Shown: one piece after another, positions 36,392-47,972 of the stretch
Position numbering within the stretch: the first letter of the stretch is position 1
Layout: each line of letters begins with the position of its first letter
DNA from: Acidobacteriota bacterium
Lineage (GTDB): Bacteria > Acidobacteriota > Terriglobia > Terriglobales > Acidobacteriaceae
Length of the DNA stretch: 64,000 nucleotides
NCBI GenBank assembly: GCA_018268775.1
Contig: JAFDVV010000027.1
Coordinates: forward strand, 1,820 to 65,819
Direction: 5' to 3'
Program-made: the position numbers and the translations under genes
The notes under the pieces: generated by a model
Seen by the model: the letters and a program-made list of their open reading frames with translations, nothing else
Databases searched by the model: none
What the model was told of the DNA's origin: nothing

Positions 36392-37351
36392 ATGAGCTTG
36401 CCAGCGGATGACTTACAGCGGATCGTCGCCGTGGACTGGTCGGGGAGGGTCGACGCCGCCGGGCAGCGGCGTCATATCTGGGCTGGGGTCTGGACCGCTG
36501 GTCGCGTCGCGCTTGAGGCGGGCCGAACGCGCGCCGAACTTGCGGATTGGCTGATCGAACTGGGACGCGAAACTCCGTGCATGGTCGTAAGCCTCGACTG
36601 TTGCTTCAGCTTTCCCGCGTGGTTCCTGCACGAGCACGGATGCGCAACCGTCTTCGAGTTCTGGCACAAGGTCGCCGATGGACAAGGCGAGCGCTGGCTG
36701 GCGCGCGAGTGCGACGAGGTTGCGCGCGATGTGCGGTTCTGGGGCGCTCCGCACAAGCGTCCGGCGGAGTTTTGCGGAGAGAACCTGCACCGCTCGATGC
36801 GGCTGACCGACATGGACAACAAGATCACACCGAAGATGCTCGAAGGCGATCCCGAGCGTGCGGCGAAGGTGCGCGGCATTACCCCGAAGTCGCCGTTTCA
36901 GATCGGCGGCTCCGGCAGCGTCGGCACCGGAAGCCTGCGAGCGATGCCGTTTCTGCTGAAGCTGCGTGAAGCGGGTTTTCGCGTCTGGCCGTTTGAACCG
37001 GCAAAGCTCAAAGTCTCAAAACCCCAGCCATTACTGGTCGAGATGTACACGCGGCTGATGACCGGAGCGGTGAAGAAGAGCAACGCCGAGGCGCGGAAGA
37101 GTTATATCACCGCCAGGAAAAAGACGGATGCCATGTATGCCGCGCTGCCTCGTGGTGTGATTGCGAAGGCACTCGACAGCGAGGACGCCTTCGACGCTCT
37201 GGTGAGTTGTCTTGAGATGGTGCGCTGGCGTGAGGAGCTAGCCGCTCTGAAGGCCACAAAAAACAGGGTGCTGCGGCTGGAGGGAATCACATGGCGGCCT
37301 GGGGTCTCCGGTAAGAGCGCATGGCCACACAGCGGAAGCGCCCGGCGCTGA
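36392..37351 (+). CDS. DUF429-type protein (predicted RNase H-like fold)
   Basis: A 319-residue protein starting [16 protein letters not shown], the Asp-bearing first strand of the RNase H-like fold used by DUF429, followed by [15 protein letters not shown] with a second acidic residue and [14 protein letters not shown] near the C-terminus. Members are predicted nucleases of unknown substrate. It ends 14 bp before the alaS start and could be transcribed with it. Confidence 0.75.
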   Translation: MSLPADDLQRIVAVDWSGRVDAAGQRRHIWAGVWTAGRVALEAGRTRAELADWLIELGRETPCMVVSLDCCFSFPAWFLHEHGCATVFEFWHKVADGQGERWLARECDEVARDVRFWGAPHKRPAEFCGENLHRSMRLTDMDNKITPKMLEGDPERAAKVRGITPKSPFQIGGSGSVGTGSLRAMPFLLKLREAGFRVWPFEPAKLKVSKPQPLLVEMYTRLMTGAVKKSNAEARKSYITARKKTDAMYAALPRGVIAKALDSEDAFDALVSCLEMVRWREELAALKATKNRVLRLEGITWRPGVSGKSAWPHSGSARR

Positions 37352-37365
37352 TAAACTTTAAGTCT

Positions 37366-40272
<2,907 letters not shown>

Positions 40273-40279
40273 CAAGACA

Positions 40280-40305
40280 AAGGCGGAGAGTCCGCTCTCC
40301 GCCTT
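40280..40305 (+). terminator. Hairpin after alaS
   Basis: AAGGCGGAGAG (40280-40290), loop TCCG, CTCTCCGCCTT (40295-40305): an 11-bp perfect stem with a stable tetraloop, 8 bp after the stop codon. T-tract is weak. Confidence 0.7.
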
Positions 40306-40412
40306 GTCGATTGCACTCGAATAAGTTGCAGTATGTATAGCGGGGAGTACCGCAGGGAGTACCTGCCACGTTTTCACAGCCATAATGCGCGAGTGGAACT
40401 CTTAAACTGGCA

Positions 40413-42659
40413 ATGATGGCTGTATGCAACAAAGTGCGGAGTCTTGGGGTGTGGTGCGCCATCTGCGCCATGGGCCTAAGCTGCGCCAGCGCCGTTGCAG
40501 CAACTCCCGCGAGGCCAAGAGCTTCCGCGACGCAAAAGAAAGTTGTGCAGGTCTCGCCATGGCAGACGGCGACCGAGGGCCGCGAGAAGCTGGAAGCCAT
40601 CGCACCTGGCATGCGCACTCGCGCGGACTATGATCGCGCGCTCGATGGCTACCGCGTCATCTACCACGACGCTCCGCAGAGCAAATACGCTGCCGCCGCC
40701 GTCAACGCCGTCGCCGAACTGCTCGCCGAACAGGGCCGCGACCTGAACGACACAAAGAGTCTGAAGGCGGCAATCGGTCAGTACGAGTTTCTGCGCATGC
40801 AGTATCCCGGAAGCTCGCTGCGCGTAAGCGCTCTGCTTGCACAGGGCCAGATATACGAGAACGATCTGCACGATGCATCTGCGGCGAAGGAGCGCTACTC
40901 GCTTCTGCTGAAGCAGTATCCGCGCAGCACCCAGGCAGAAGAGGCAAGGGCGGGACTCGCATCGCTCGATCGCGGCGCGAGCGACAAGGCCGCATCGCGA
41001 ACCCGGCCGGCGGATCTCAAGGAACAGCGGACGCTGTCGCCGGCGCGCATCACTCCGCGCTCGGCGTCGGAGGCCGATGTTCGCAAGAGCACAGAAGCGA
41101 GTGCCCCGAAAGCAGCAATAGCACCGGTCGAAGACACGGCACAGGCTGCTTCGCCTGCCGCATCGCAGCCGCCGGTAGCGCATATTGCAAAGACAGCAAG
41201 TGGAAAGCGCACCGGCCTGGCGCAGGTCACGGGGATACGTCACTGGTCGACTCCGAACTACACTCGCGTCGCCATCGATCTGGGCGACGACGTGACGTAT
41301 GAAGCTGCGCGCGTTCCCAACCCAGACCGCATCTACTTCGACCTGCACGGGACCCGCCTGGCACAAGCCCTCGTCGGCAAAAACTTTTCCGTCACCGACG
41401 ACGGCTTTCTGAAGAGAATTCGCGCCGCGCAGTTCTCCAACGACATGACGCGCGTCGTGCTCGACGTCAGCGACGTCACGGAGTACTCGGCGTTTCTGTT
41501 GCCTAATCCCTACAGGCTCATCATCGACATTCATGGAAGCAGCGCGCCTGTGCAGGTTGCGGCGAACCAGGGCGCGGGCGCGTCTGGCGATACGCGCATG
41601 CAGGGCGTCACGTCCAATGTCCCCGCGCCCCGTACTGCCAGGCAGCAGAAGACGACATCCTCGCAGCCGGTTCCCAACGCGGTAGCTACCAACAACGCGG
41701 GCACGGCGACCGAGGTTGCCGAGGTCAGCGCGCAGCCAGGACGCGAAGACGCGACCAGCGTTCCCACATCGCAACCCATCGCCGCAGTCGTACCCGGCAG
41801 CAAAACGCATGCGGCAGACAGCGGTGCAACGGCGGCATCTCCGCGCAAAGAGAAGAAGGGCCGTGTTGCCGACGGCAACCCGGCGACACCCGCGCGCGCC
41901 GCCGTTCCCACGGCCGATGGACAGACGTCGCTGGTACGCGCACTTGGCCTGAAGATCGGACGCATCGTCATCGACGCCGGACACGGCGGGCACGACTCCG
42001 GCACGCTCGGCGTAAATGGCCTGGAAGAGAAAGAGGTCGTGCTCGACGTCGCTCTCCGCCTTGGAAAGCTGCTCCACAACCGGCTGGGCGCGGAGATCAT
42101 CTACACCCGCTCCGACGATACCTTTATCCCGCTTGAGACAAGAACCGCGATCGCCAACAAGGCGCAGGCCGACCTGTTCCTCTCGATCCACGCGAACTCA
42201 TCAAGCGATCCTTCGGCCCGTGGAGTCGAGACGTATTACCTGAACTTCACCTCGCAGCCCGATGCGCTCGAGGTGGCGGCGCGCGAAAACGCCGTGAGCG
42301 ACCAGTCGATCCATCAACTGAGCGACCTGGTGAAGAAGATCGCCCTGAAGGAGAAGATCGACGAGTCGCGCGAGTTCGCCTCCGACGTTGAGTCGAGTCT
42401 CTACGCCGGTTTGCAGCACGGCAATGCGGGCCTGAAGAACCGCGGAGTGAAGAAGGCCCCGTTCGTCGTACTGATCGGCGCGAACATGCCCTCCATCCTT
42501 GCCGAGATATCCTTTGTCACCAACCCAAAAGACGCCGAGCAACTGCGTCAGCCCGAGTACAGGCAGAGAGTTGCCGAGAGCCTCTACAAGGGCGTGGCCA
42601 AGTACCAGAGCGGCCTGAGCGCAACCAAAGTCCCGGTCGAAAGAGCCAGCACAAAGTAG
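40413..42659 (+). CDS. N-acetylmuramoyl-L-alanine amidase (AmiC-like) with TPR-like and AMIN domains
   Basis: A 748-residue periplasmic cell-wall hydrolase that cleaves the lactyl-L-Ala bond of peptidoglycan during daughter-cell separation. Signal peptide (ICAMGLSCASAVAA); a TPR-like region near residues 70-190 (ALDGYRVIYHDAPQSKYAAAAV); an AMIN domain near 270-370 (VTGIRHWSTPNYTRVAIDLGDDV); a long Ala/Thr/Pro-rich linker; then Amidase_3 from about residue 510 with VIDAGHGGHDSGT (Zn His), LEEKEVVLDVALRL (Glu), SIHANSS (His) and LAEISFVTNPKDA (catalytic Glu). All metal ligands are present. The N-terminal TPR is an addition to the usual AmiC layout. Confidence 0.92.
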   Translation: MMAVCNKVRSLGVWCAICAMGLSCASAVAATPARPRASATQKKVVQVSPWQTATEGREKLEAIAPGMRTRADYDRALDGYRVIYHDAPQSKYAAAAVNAVAELLAEQGRDLNDTKSLKAAIGQYEFLRMQYPGSSLRVSALLAQGQIYENDLHDASAAKERYSLLLKQYPRSTQAEEARAGLASLDRGASDKAASRTRPADLKEQRTLSPARITPRSASEADVRKSTEASAPKAAIAPVEDTAQAASPAASQPPVAHIAKTASGKRTGLAQVTGIRHWSTPNYTRVAIDLGDDVTYEAARVPNPDRIYFDLHGTRLAQALVGKNFSVTDDGFLKRIRAAQFSNDMTRVVLDVSDVTEYSAFLLPNPYRLIIDIHGSSAPVQVAANQGAGASGDTRMQGVTSNVPAPRTARQQKTTSSQPVPNAVATNNAGTATEVAEVSAQPGREDATSVPTSQPIAAVVPGSKTHAADSGATAASPRKEKKGRVADGNPATPARAAVPTADGQTSLVRALGLKIGRIVIDAGHGGHDSGTLGVNGLEEKEVVLDVALRLGKLLHNRLGAEIIYTRSDDTFIPLETRTAIANKAQADLFLSIHANSSSDPSARGVETYYLNFTSQPDALEVAARENAVSDQSIHQLSDLVKKIALKEKIDESREFASDVESSLYAGLQHGNAGLKNRGVKKAPFVVLIGANMPSILAEISFVTNPKDAEQLRQPEYRQRVAESLYKGVAKYQSGLSATKVPVERASTK

Positions 42660-42760
42660 CCTCGTATCTCGTCTAAACTCTGCCGGCGGCCACCACGCCC
42701 GCCAACTCGCCGAGTTCGATCGTGCTGGTGTAATCTGGCCTTTGGCAGGGCAGGTATTTT

Positions 42761-43915
42761 ATGGTGCAGCGAAGGTCTCTTCATCGGACACGCCAACTGG
42801 TATTGACACTGGTTGCGGGCATGGCGGTTACAGGTTACGCGCAAGACACGAAGACCACGCTGGTGGAGCCGCCCTCGCCTCTGCTTCCGCAGCAGGTTGG
42901 CGAGTGGGCGCGGCAGCCCGACACCCCATCGCCCGCTACGAACGCCAATGCGGACCCAAAGACCGATACGATCCTCACCGAAGACGGTCTGAAGCGCGAA
43001 GAGCATGGCGTGTATCGCGCGGGCAACACCGGCCCTTCAGTCGCCGTGACGGCGAGACAGTTTGTCGATGCAACCGGGGCCCATGCCGCATACAGCTTCT
43101 ACCAGCGGCCCGGGTCGAACTATCGCGGCACGGGGCTGGGTAACGAGACAAGCGCAGGTGCTGAAGGCTATCTCTTCCGCAGCGGCACAAGCGTCGTCGA
43201 GGCCCGAGGCGCACGCAGTGCGAAGACCGAAGGTCTTCTGTCGGCGATCGAAGCTCGTTTGCCCAAGGTCGCAGGCCCCAAGGGACTCCCACCGCTGCTG
43301 CCAACCTATCTTCCTGAAAGAGGGCTGGAGCGCGAGTCGGTAAAGTATGCGCTTGGGCCGGTGAGCTACGAGGCCATGGGAGGCGTACTGCCTGGCGCGA
43401 TTCTTGGATTCGACAAGGCCGCCGAGGCGATTACCGCGAAGTATGCAGGCAGAGGACTGCTGACGATGCTGCTTTATCCCACGCCGCAGATCGCCGGCGA
43501 CCGGCTGCGCGCCATCGAAGACGAAGTACACAAGCGCGGCGCGTCCGATGGAACCGTCGTGCTGCGCCGCGAAGGAGCTTTGGTCCTGATGACCTCTGGG
43601 GCATGGCAGCTTGCGGAGGCCAAAGCCCTGGTCGAAGGCATTCATCCGCGAACCGAGGTCACCTGGAACAAGCAGATGCCGCTCGAGTTTCACGCCGAGG
43701 TGCGAAAGACCTACAGTCTGCTGAGCAGCATCGCCATCTTCTGCGGTTTCGGCGCTCTGGGGGCGGTTGTCCTCGGCCTCTCACTCGGAGCTGGACGTGC
43801 TGCAATCCGCGTCTTGCAGGGCAAGCCTGCGGCCACGGAACCGGAGTTCCTGCGCATCGACCTGAGCGGAAGCCCCGCCGCCATTCACTCCGACGGTGCG
43901 GGACAACAGCAATAG
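42761..43915 (+). CDS. Exported membrane-anchored protein, probably DUF6599 family
   Basis: A 384-residue protein with a signal-like N-terminus (QLVLTLVAGMAVTGYAQ), a soluble domain with VTARQFVDATGAHAAYSFYQRPG and YLPERGLERESVKYALG, and a C-terminal transmembrane helix (LSSIAIFCGFGALGAVVLGLSLG) before a short tail. Such proteins are common in Acidobacteriota without known function. The ATG follows GGCAGG. It may belong with the amidase gene (101-nt gap, same strand). The 467 nt that follow hold a promoter, a candidate small RNA and a small peptide gene. Confidence 0.72.
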   Translation: MVQRRSLHRTRQLVLTLVAGMAVTGYAQDTKTTLVEPPSPLLPQQVGEWARQPDTPSPATNANADPKTDTILTEDGLKREEHGVYRAGNTGPSVAVTARQFVDATGAHAAYSFYQRPGSNYRGTGLGNETSAGAEGYLFRSGTSVVEARGARSAKTEGLLSAIEARLPKVAGPKGLPPLLPTYLPERGLERESVKYALGPVSYEAMGGVLPGAILGFDKAAEAITAKYAGRGLLTMLLYPTPQIAGDRLRAIEDEVHKRGASDGTVVLRREGALVLMTSGAWQLAEAKALVEGIHPRTEVTWNKQMPLEFHAEVRKTYSLLSSIAIFCGFGALGAVVLGLSLGAGRAAIRVLQGKPAATEPEFLRIDLSGSPAAIHSDGAGQQQ

Positions 43916-44123
43916 CACCTGCGAACACCACCGCGACGCATCGCCAAAAACCTGCACTTCCCCTGGTGCAGTTGAAAAGCTAACCGCATGATTCGATGAC
44001 GGTTTAGCAGAGAGGCAGACACGAAAAAACGAATAAAAAGAGAAAACGTATTACTCAGTTGCCGATCTGGTTAACATCTTAAGTATAGATAATGCTGTGG
44101 TTTACGGGGACAACCTTTAAACC

Positions 44124-44152
44124 TTGACACGCCATTTTGCCAAACATAGTAT
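44124..44152 (+). promoter_or_regulatory. Sigma-70-type promoter of the candidate small RNA
   Basis: TTGACA (44124-44129) is a perfect -35 box. TAGTAT (44147-44152) lies exactly 17 bp downstream. Transcription would start near 44159. Confidence 0.65.
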
Positions 44153-44158
44153 TTCGCC

Positions 44159-44236
44159 AGAAAGTTCTGATGGCTTTGCCTCCGTTGGAACTATTCTCCC
44201 TAAAGAAAAGGCCGCCCTGTTGCCGGGCGGCTTTTT
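44159..44236 (+). ncRNA. Candidate trans-acting small RNA with C-rich unpaired region
   Basis: About 78 nt between a near-consensus promoter and an intrinsic terminator. A 5' hairpin CAGA-AAGT-TCTG starts the RNA. The middle is probably single-stranded and contains CCTCC and CTCCC, exact complements of Shine-Dalgarno sequences, as in C-rich sRNAs of other bacteria. The 3' end is the stem GCCGCCC (44211-44217)/GGGCGGC (44224-44230) followed by five T. No ribosome site or convincing ORF lies within it. A leader of the downstream small gene ended by attenuation is the alternative. Confidence 0.5.
44206..44236 (+). terminator. Intrinsic terminator (end of candidate sRNA)
   Basis: Stem GCCGCCC/GGGCGGC with loop TGTTGCC, preceded by AAAAG and followed by TTTTTC. 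It is too far from the gene ending at 43915 to be its obvious terminator. Confidence 0.85.
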
Positions 44237-44382
44237 CATGTTCCGGCAGTGAAATGCCGAAGAGCCTGAGGGCATGTTACGAAAGGGAACCGGGGCTGAT
44301 GTGAAAGCATGAACGTCGAGCGCATGACGCCGATCAAGTGAGTGTCGAGAGAGAACGCTCTCTCCACGAAAAGAGATCCGTG

Positions 44383-44493
44383 ATGGTTCATACGCTGATT
44401 GTGTTTTTGCTGTTCGTGGCGCTGCTGGTCTCTCCAGGCCTGGTCGCCGCCACGGTCGACATCGAGGAAGAAGACCGCAACTACCCGGAGTGA
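44383..44493 (+). CDS. 36-residue single-pass membrane peptide
   Basis: MVHTLIVFLLFVALLVSPGL followed by VAATVDIEEEDRNYPE: one hydrophobic helix and an acidic tail. AAGAGA lies a few bases upstream of the ATG. The segment 44237-44382 contains hairpins such as GAGAGAGAACGCTCTCTC near 44346-44363 but no other ORF. It may be a real small protein; no function assigned. Confidence 0.5.
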   Translation: MVHTLIVFLLFVALLVSPGLVAATVDIEEEDRNYPE

Positions 44494-44593
44494 AGCGTCT
44501 AGCCGCCGATACTCGACCGTCAAAGCGCTCGTACGCCGCGCCGATCGTTGGCTCGTCGTAGAATGGAGAGGTTGGAAGGAGTTCGACGAGCGA

Positions 44594-44866
44594 ATGGCGC
44601 ACATGGTGTTTTGCACGAAGTACAAGGCGGAGATGGAGGGGCTCGATGAGCCGCCCTTCGACTCCGACTTCGGTCAGAAGATCTACAAGAACGTATCGAA
44701 GAAGGCCTGGGGCGAGTGGGTCGAACGCCAGAAGATGCTGCTTAACGAGTATCGTCTTCAGCCCTGGACTCGCGAAGCGCAGGAGTTCCTCGTCGAACAG
44801 ATGAACGAGTTCTTCTTCGGCGAAGGTGGCGCGCTGCCAAAGGAGTACGTGCCGCCTGCGCAGTAA
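44594..44866 (+). CDS. YggX-type Fe(II)-trafficking / oxidative damage protection protein
   Basis: A 90-residue protein with the YggX pattern: MVFCTKYKAEMEGLDEPPF with the conserved Cys, then GQKIYKNVSKKAWGEWVERQKMLLNEYRL and FLVEQMNEFFFGEG. YggX proteins protect Fe-S clusters and are linked to Fe(II) handling. The ATG at 44594 gives the family N-terminus; GGAAGGAG lies rather far upstream. It precedes tRNA-Pro. Confidence 0.85.
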   Translation: MAHMVFCTKYKAEMEGLDEPPFDSDFGQKIYKNVSKKAWGEWVERQKMLLNEYRLQPWTREAQEFLVEQMNEFFFGEGGALPKEYVPPAQ

Positions 44867-44938
44867 GCGCCCGCTCGGTGTACACTAAGTACTGCAACAA
44901 AACCCCGCCGCAGTCCGCCTGGACCGCGCGCAAAGAGT

Positions 44939-45015
44939 CGGGACGTGGCTCAGCCTGGTAGAGCGCACCCTTGGGGTGGGTGAGGTCGCTAGTTCGAATC
45001 TAGTCGTCCCGACCA
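44939..45015 (+). tRNA. tRNA-Pro (anticodon GGG)
   Basis: A full 77-nt cloverleaf including encoded CCA. The acceptor stem is CGGGACG/CGTCCCG. D-arm GGCTCAGCCTGGTAGAGC. Anticodon arm CACCC-TTGGGGT-GGGTG with GGG at positions 34-36. T-arm with GTTCGAATC. tRNA 3' ends are common integration sites, and the next 200 bp contain an integrase-like remnant. Confidence 0.95.
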
Positions 45016-45144
45016 TTCTTCAGATTTGGCCCTTTTGAAGATGATGTCGAAGGGCTTTCTGTATGCAGGCGTTACACTTACGGCGTCTACTGCGCAGTTC
45101 GAAACGCTGCAAACGTCAATCTTCGAACCGTTCATCGGATATGG

Positions 45145-45222
45145 ATGATCGCTCCCTTCATCCTGCAAGAGGGAGTAAGTGTAGAAGACGTCAGAAAATT
45201 TCTGGGATTGGCACTCAAGTAG
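45145..45222 (+). pseudogene. Remnant of a tyrosine recombinase C-terminus
   Basis: One frame reads ILQEGVSVEDVRKFLGLALK and a stop at 45220-45222. The segment LQEGVSVEDVRKFLG matches the region of phage-type integrases just after the HxLR box (usually LLQEGVSLEDVRKLLGH), but the catalytic Arg, His and Tyr boxes are missing. It lies 130 bp after tRNA-Pro, where an integrase gene is often found. The rest of the 501-nt gap 45016-45516 has no credible gene. Confidence 0.45.
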
Positions 45223-45235
45223 AATGCCGCTGCAA

Positions 45236-45310
45236 ACCCACATCTGGCGATGAAGCTGCCAGATATGGGGCACCCGATCTGGTGGCGTCAGGTCAGATGC
45301 GGGCCACCCA
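45236..45310. repeat. Hairpin repeat with AGATATGGGGCACCC, second copy
   Basis: CCCACATCTGGC, loop, GCCAGATATGGGGCACCC (to about 45276), followed by a related hairpin GGTGGCGTCAGGTC with GGGCCACCC to 45310. The first part matches 14255-14299. Confidence 0.6.
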
Positions 45311-45516
45311 GTCCAAGCCGCGTTTGGCGCTCGCGGTCTCGCCGTACAGCGCGGTCGCGCAACATGCGCCGATTGCCAGTAGTGAGATCCAACGCGATTG
45401 CCGACGCAGCCTGCTCTTCGTGTCCACCAATACTCCTTCGATCGTTTGTATGGGTAGTTTACTGAGAGAGATTGGTCTGAACGTCCAAGACATCAGCACC
45501 CGCTATAATTCGCCGC

Positions 45517-46551
45517 ATGATTTCATGCATATTTGTCGTTCTTCAACAGAAGAGCTCGACTGATTTGTTAACCGCGATCCATAGGTACGTTTATAAGCCG
45601 TTGCTGTTCAGCATCTTTTTTCTAATTGCAGCGATGCAAGCCTATGGCGCTTACAAAGCCGGTAATTTAGCAGTTGATTCCTTACCGCAACAAATAAAAT
45701 TCCGACAACGTAAGGCGCACTTACGGGATTTTAAGATTATCGCCATGTTGCTTCTTGTTTTTACGACTGTCGCGGGAATCTTGAATGATATGAGCTTGAG
45801 AAAGGCAGACGGAGAACAACAACAACTGAAGGCGGGAATCCAATCGACAAATGAAGCTCTGGTCAAAGGCATATTGCCAGCGCTCGTCACTCAAAAGCAG
45901 ACACAAACGAACCAAATACAGAGTATCGGAACTCCGCCGAAAGCTACGCTGCAACTCAAGGAAGATAGAGAATCGTTGCGTCAGACAAATGAAGCCATAG
46001 ATCTTCTTTTGAAAACCATTACAGCCCAATCAAAACTACTTGCAGGAATAAAACCATCCGCAAACCAAGAGTCCTCGGTAGTGCCGCATGAAAATAACCC
46101 GCCGACGTCGCAGAAGCCTGACAAGCTGCAGCAGTTGAGCAATATTCAACTAAAGCAGCGAGCAATAGGGCTCGCAGGAACCTTACGTCAGATGGATAAC
46201 ATGTATGCGAGTAATCAGCAGGCTATCCGCGATAAATGGCGTGATGAAGCCGCAAGTCACGACCAACAATGGAGAAATGAGCATGTAACGGGTAGCTTAG
46301 ATGGGCCATTGAAAAACAACATAATCGCTGCTTCTCAGGATTATGGAGTTCACTATGAAACTGAGGCCGCGGGGTTGCGAGATGAAATCCTAAGGCGCAT
46401 GCCTGAAAAGACGCTGCGTTCATTTGACATGGTCGAGTTGAAAAGGACTTTCACTACTGCCGGAGGGTATGAATCCGATGTTACCTACTCGCATGACATT
46501 GGGGCTGTCGCCTCTAGACTTGAGCTGATCGCTGGACGGCTTTCGGATTGA
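45517..46551 (+). CDS. Hypothetical membrane protein with coiled coil, low-GC
   Basis: A 344-residue protein with two transmembrane segments in the first 90 residues (PLLFSIFFLIAAMQAYGAY and KIIAMLLLVFTTVAGIL), then a Gln/Lys-rich helical, probably coiled-coil region (about residues 95-240) and a C-terminal globular part. No motif recognised. G+C is about 42% in a 60-bp sample (45661-45720), far below the neighbours, and codon use is different. It lies between two tRNA genes and next to an integrase remnant, so it was probably acquired horizontally. The start may lie further in, as the first residues are not membrane-like. Confidence 0.65.
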   Translation: MISCIFVVLQQKSSTDLLTAIHRYVYKPLLFSIFFLIAAMQAYGAYKAGNLAVDSLPQQIKFRQRKAHLRDFKIIAMLLLVFTTVAGILNDMSLRKADGEQQQLKAGIQSTNEALVKGILPALVTQKQTQTNQIQSIGTPPKATLQLKEDRESLRQTNEAIDLLLKTITAQSKLLAGIKPSANQESSVVPHENNPPTSQKPDKLQQLSNIQLKQRAIGLAGTLRQMDNMYASNQQAIRDKWRDEAASHDQQWRNEHVTGSLDGPLKNNIIAASQDYGVHYETEAAGLRDEILRRMPEKTLRSFDMVELKRTFTTAGGYESDVTYSHDIGAVASRLELIAGRLSD

Positions 46552-46580
46552 TTTCATCTCTTTAGTTACATCGATTTGCG

Positions 46581-46656
<76 letters not shown>

Positions 46657-46838
46657 TGTTTAGGGAGGCGTTGCGGTGGCCGTTGAACCGTCAGTCGAAA
46701 CGCTTCGGCTCTCCGTGCCGCTAGTGTCATTGTATGGGTTGGCAGGCGCGGGGCAAAATTGAGGGGCAGAAGATAGAATCTCCTTCGATCGCGATTGCAG
46801 CGCGCGATGATACGTTCGGCGAACGGGAAGCGGGTCAC

Positions 46839-47972
46839 ATGCAACGGGAGAAGATGAAGATGGAGAGCAAGCTGAAAGGCGCGGGAGTCTCGCGGCGGTC
46901 GCTTTTGTTGGGTGCCGCGATGGCTGGTGTCGTGGGTGTTCTCGACCACGATGCAGCGCGGGCGCAGGCTCCCGCATCTGCGAGGCCTGCTGCCGAATCG
47001 GGGGCGAAGCTGAAGGTGTCGATCTTCTCCAAGCACCTGCAATGGCTTGGCGTGGAAGAGGCGGCGGCCCTTGCTAAAGAGATGGGCTTCGACGCGATCG
47101 ACCTTACCGTCCGCGCCGGTGGCCACGTCCGGCCCGAAGAGGCCGAGAGCGAGCTGCCGAAGGCCGTTGCGGCCGTGCGCAAGGCGGGTCTCGATGTGTC
47201 GATGATTACGACCGACATCACCTTCGACAACATGCCTCTGGCGGAGAAGGTGCTGCGCGCTGCCGCGAAGTCGGGCGTCCATCACTATCGATGGGGGTTT
47301 CTGAAGTACCGCGACGACAAGCCGATCGCCGTGCAGGTCGAGGAGCTGCGTCCGAAGATGCGCGCCATGGCCGAGTTGAATCGCAGAACGCAGGTATGCG
47401 GGATGTATCACACGCACTCCGGGCCCGGCATGGTCGGCGCCTGCATCTGGGACCTGTGGCTGATGTTCCGCGACCTCGACCCCGAGTGGATGGGGATCAA
47501 CTACGACATCGGCCACGCCACGGTCGAGGGCGGCTACGGCGGCTGGCTCGCCACCTCGCACCTGGTCAAGGACTACATGCGCGGCATCGCGCTGAAGGAC
47601 TTTCTGTGGCGGCGCAACGAAAAGGGCTCGACCAACACCGACATCTACGACAAGAACCTCAGCGCCGAAGGCGCATTTGTACCGCACTGGTGCCCGATCG
47701 ATGCGGGCATGGTGCGCTTTGATGGCTTCTTTGCCATCGTCAGGGAGAACGGCTTCTCCGGGCCGGTGCAGCTCCATGTCGAGTATCCGCTTGGCGGAGT
47801 CGAAAACGGAGAGCGGTCGCTGAAGCTGCCGCGCGAGCAGGTGGTTGAAGCCATGCGGCGCGATCTGCAAGCTGCGCGCGCACATGGCAAGGCAGGGTTT
47901 GGTTTAGAAGCAGGGCGCGGCGTTGGTGTAGGTTGGTATCTCTGGATATTCCCAACGCCGTGCGATCTGTGA
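46839..47972 (+). CDS. Tat-exported sugar phosphate isomerase/epimerase-like TIM-barrel protein
   Basis: A 377-residue protein of the xylose-isomerase-like TIM-barrel superfamily. A twin-arginine signal (VSRRSLLLGAAMAGVVGVL) precedes the barrel, whose start is LKVSIFSKHLQWLGVEEAAALAKEMGFDAIDLTVR. Metal-ligand-type positions appear in YDIGHATVEGG, the HWCPIDAG segment and HVEYPLGG. The start is uncertain: ATG 46839 (GGGAAG 8 nt upstream), 46854 or 46860. It is probably a periplasmic sugar or polyol isomerase or epimerase; the family is broad. It overlaps the following kinase gene slightly. Confidence 0.82.
   Translation: MQREKMKMESKLKGAGVSRRSLLLGAAMAGVVGVLDHDAARAQAPASARPAAESGAKLKVSIFSKHLQWLGVEEAAALAKEMGFDAIDLTVRAGGHVRPEEAESELPKAVAAVRKAGLDVSMITTDITFDNMPLAEKVLRAAAKSGVHHYRWGFLKYRDDKPIAVQVEELRPKMRAMAELNRRTQVCGMYHTHSGPGMVGACIWDLWLMFRDLDPEWMGINYDIGHATVEGGYGGWLATSHLVKDYMRGIALKDFLWRRNEKGSTNTDIYDKNLSAEGAFVPHWCPIDAGMVRFDGFFAIVRENGFSGPVQLHVEYPLGGVENGERSLKLPREQVVEAMRRDLQAARAHGKAGFGLEAGRGVGVGWYLWIFPTPCDL

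Noticed and set aside
44989..45273. Minus-strand 94-codon frame covering the end of tRNA-Pro
   Set aside because: It overlaps a certain tRNA gene and the repeat; no motif.
45293..45499. Minus-strand 68-codon frame with a hydrophobic segment in the tRNA-Pro island
   Set aside because: It begins in unique sequence but ends inside a repeat hairpin and has no ribosome site; too weak to call.
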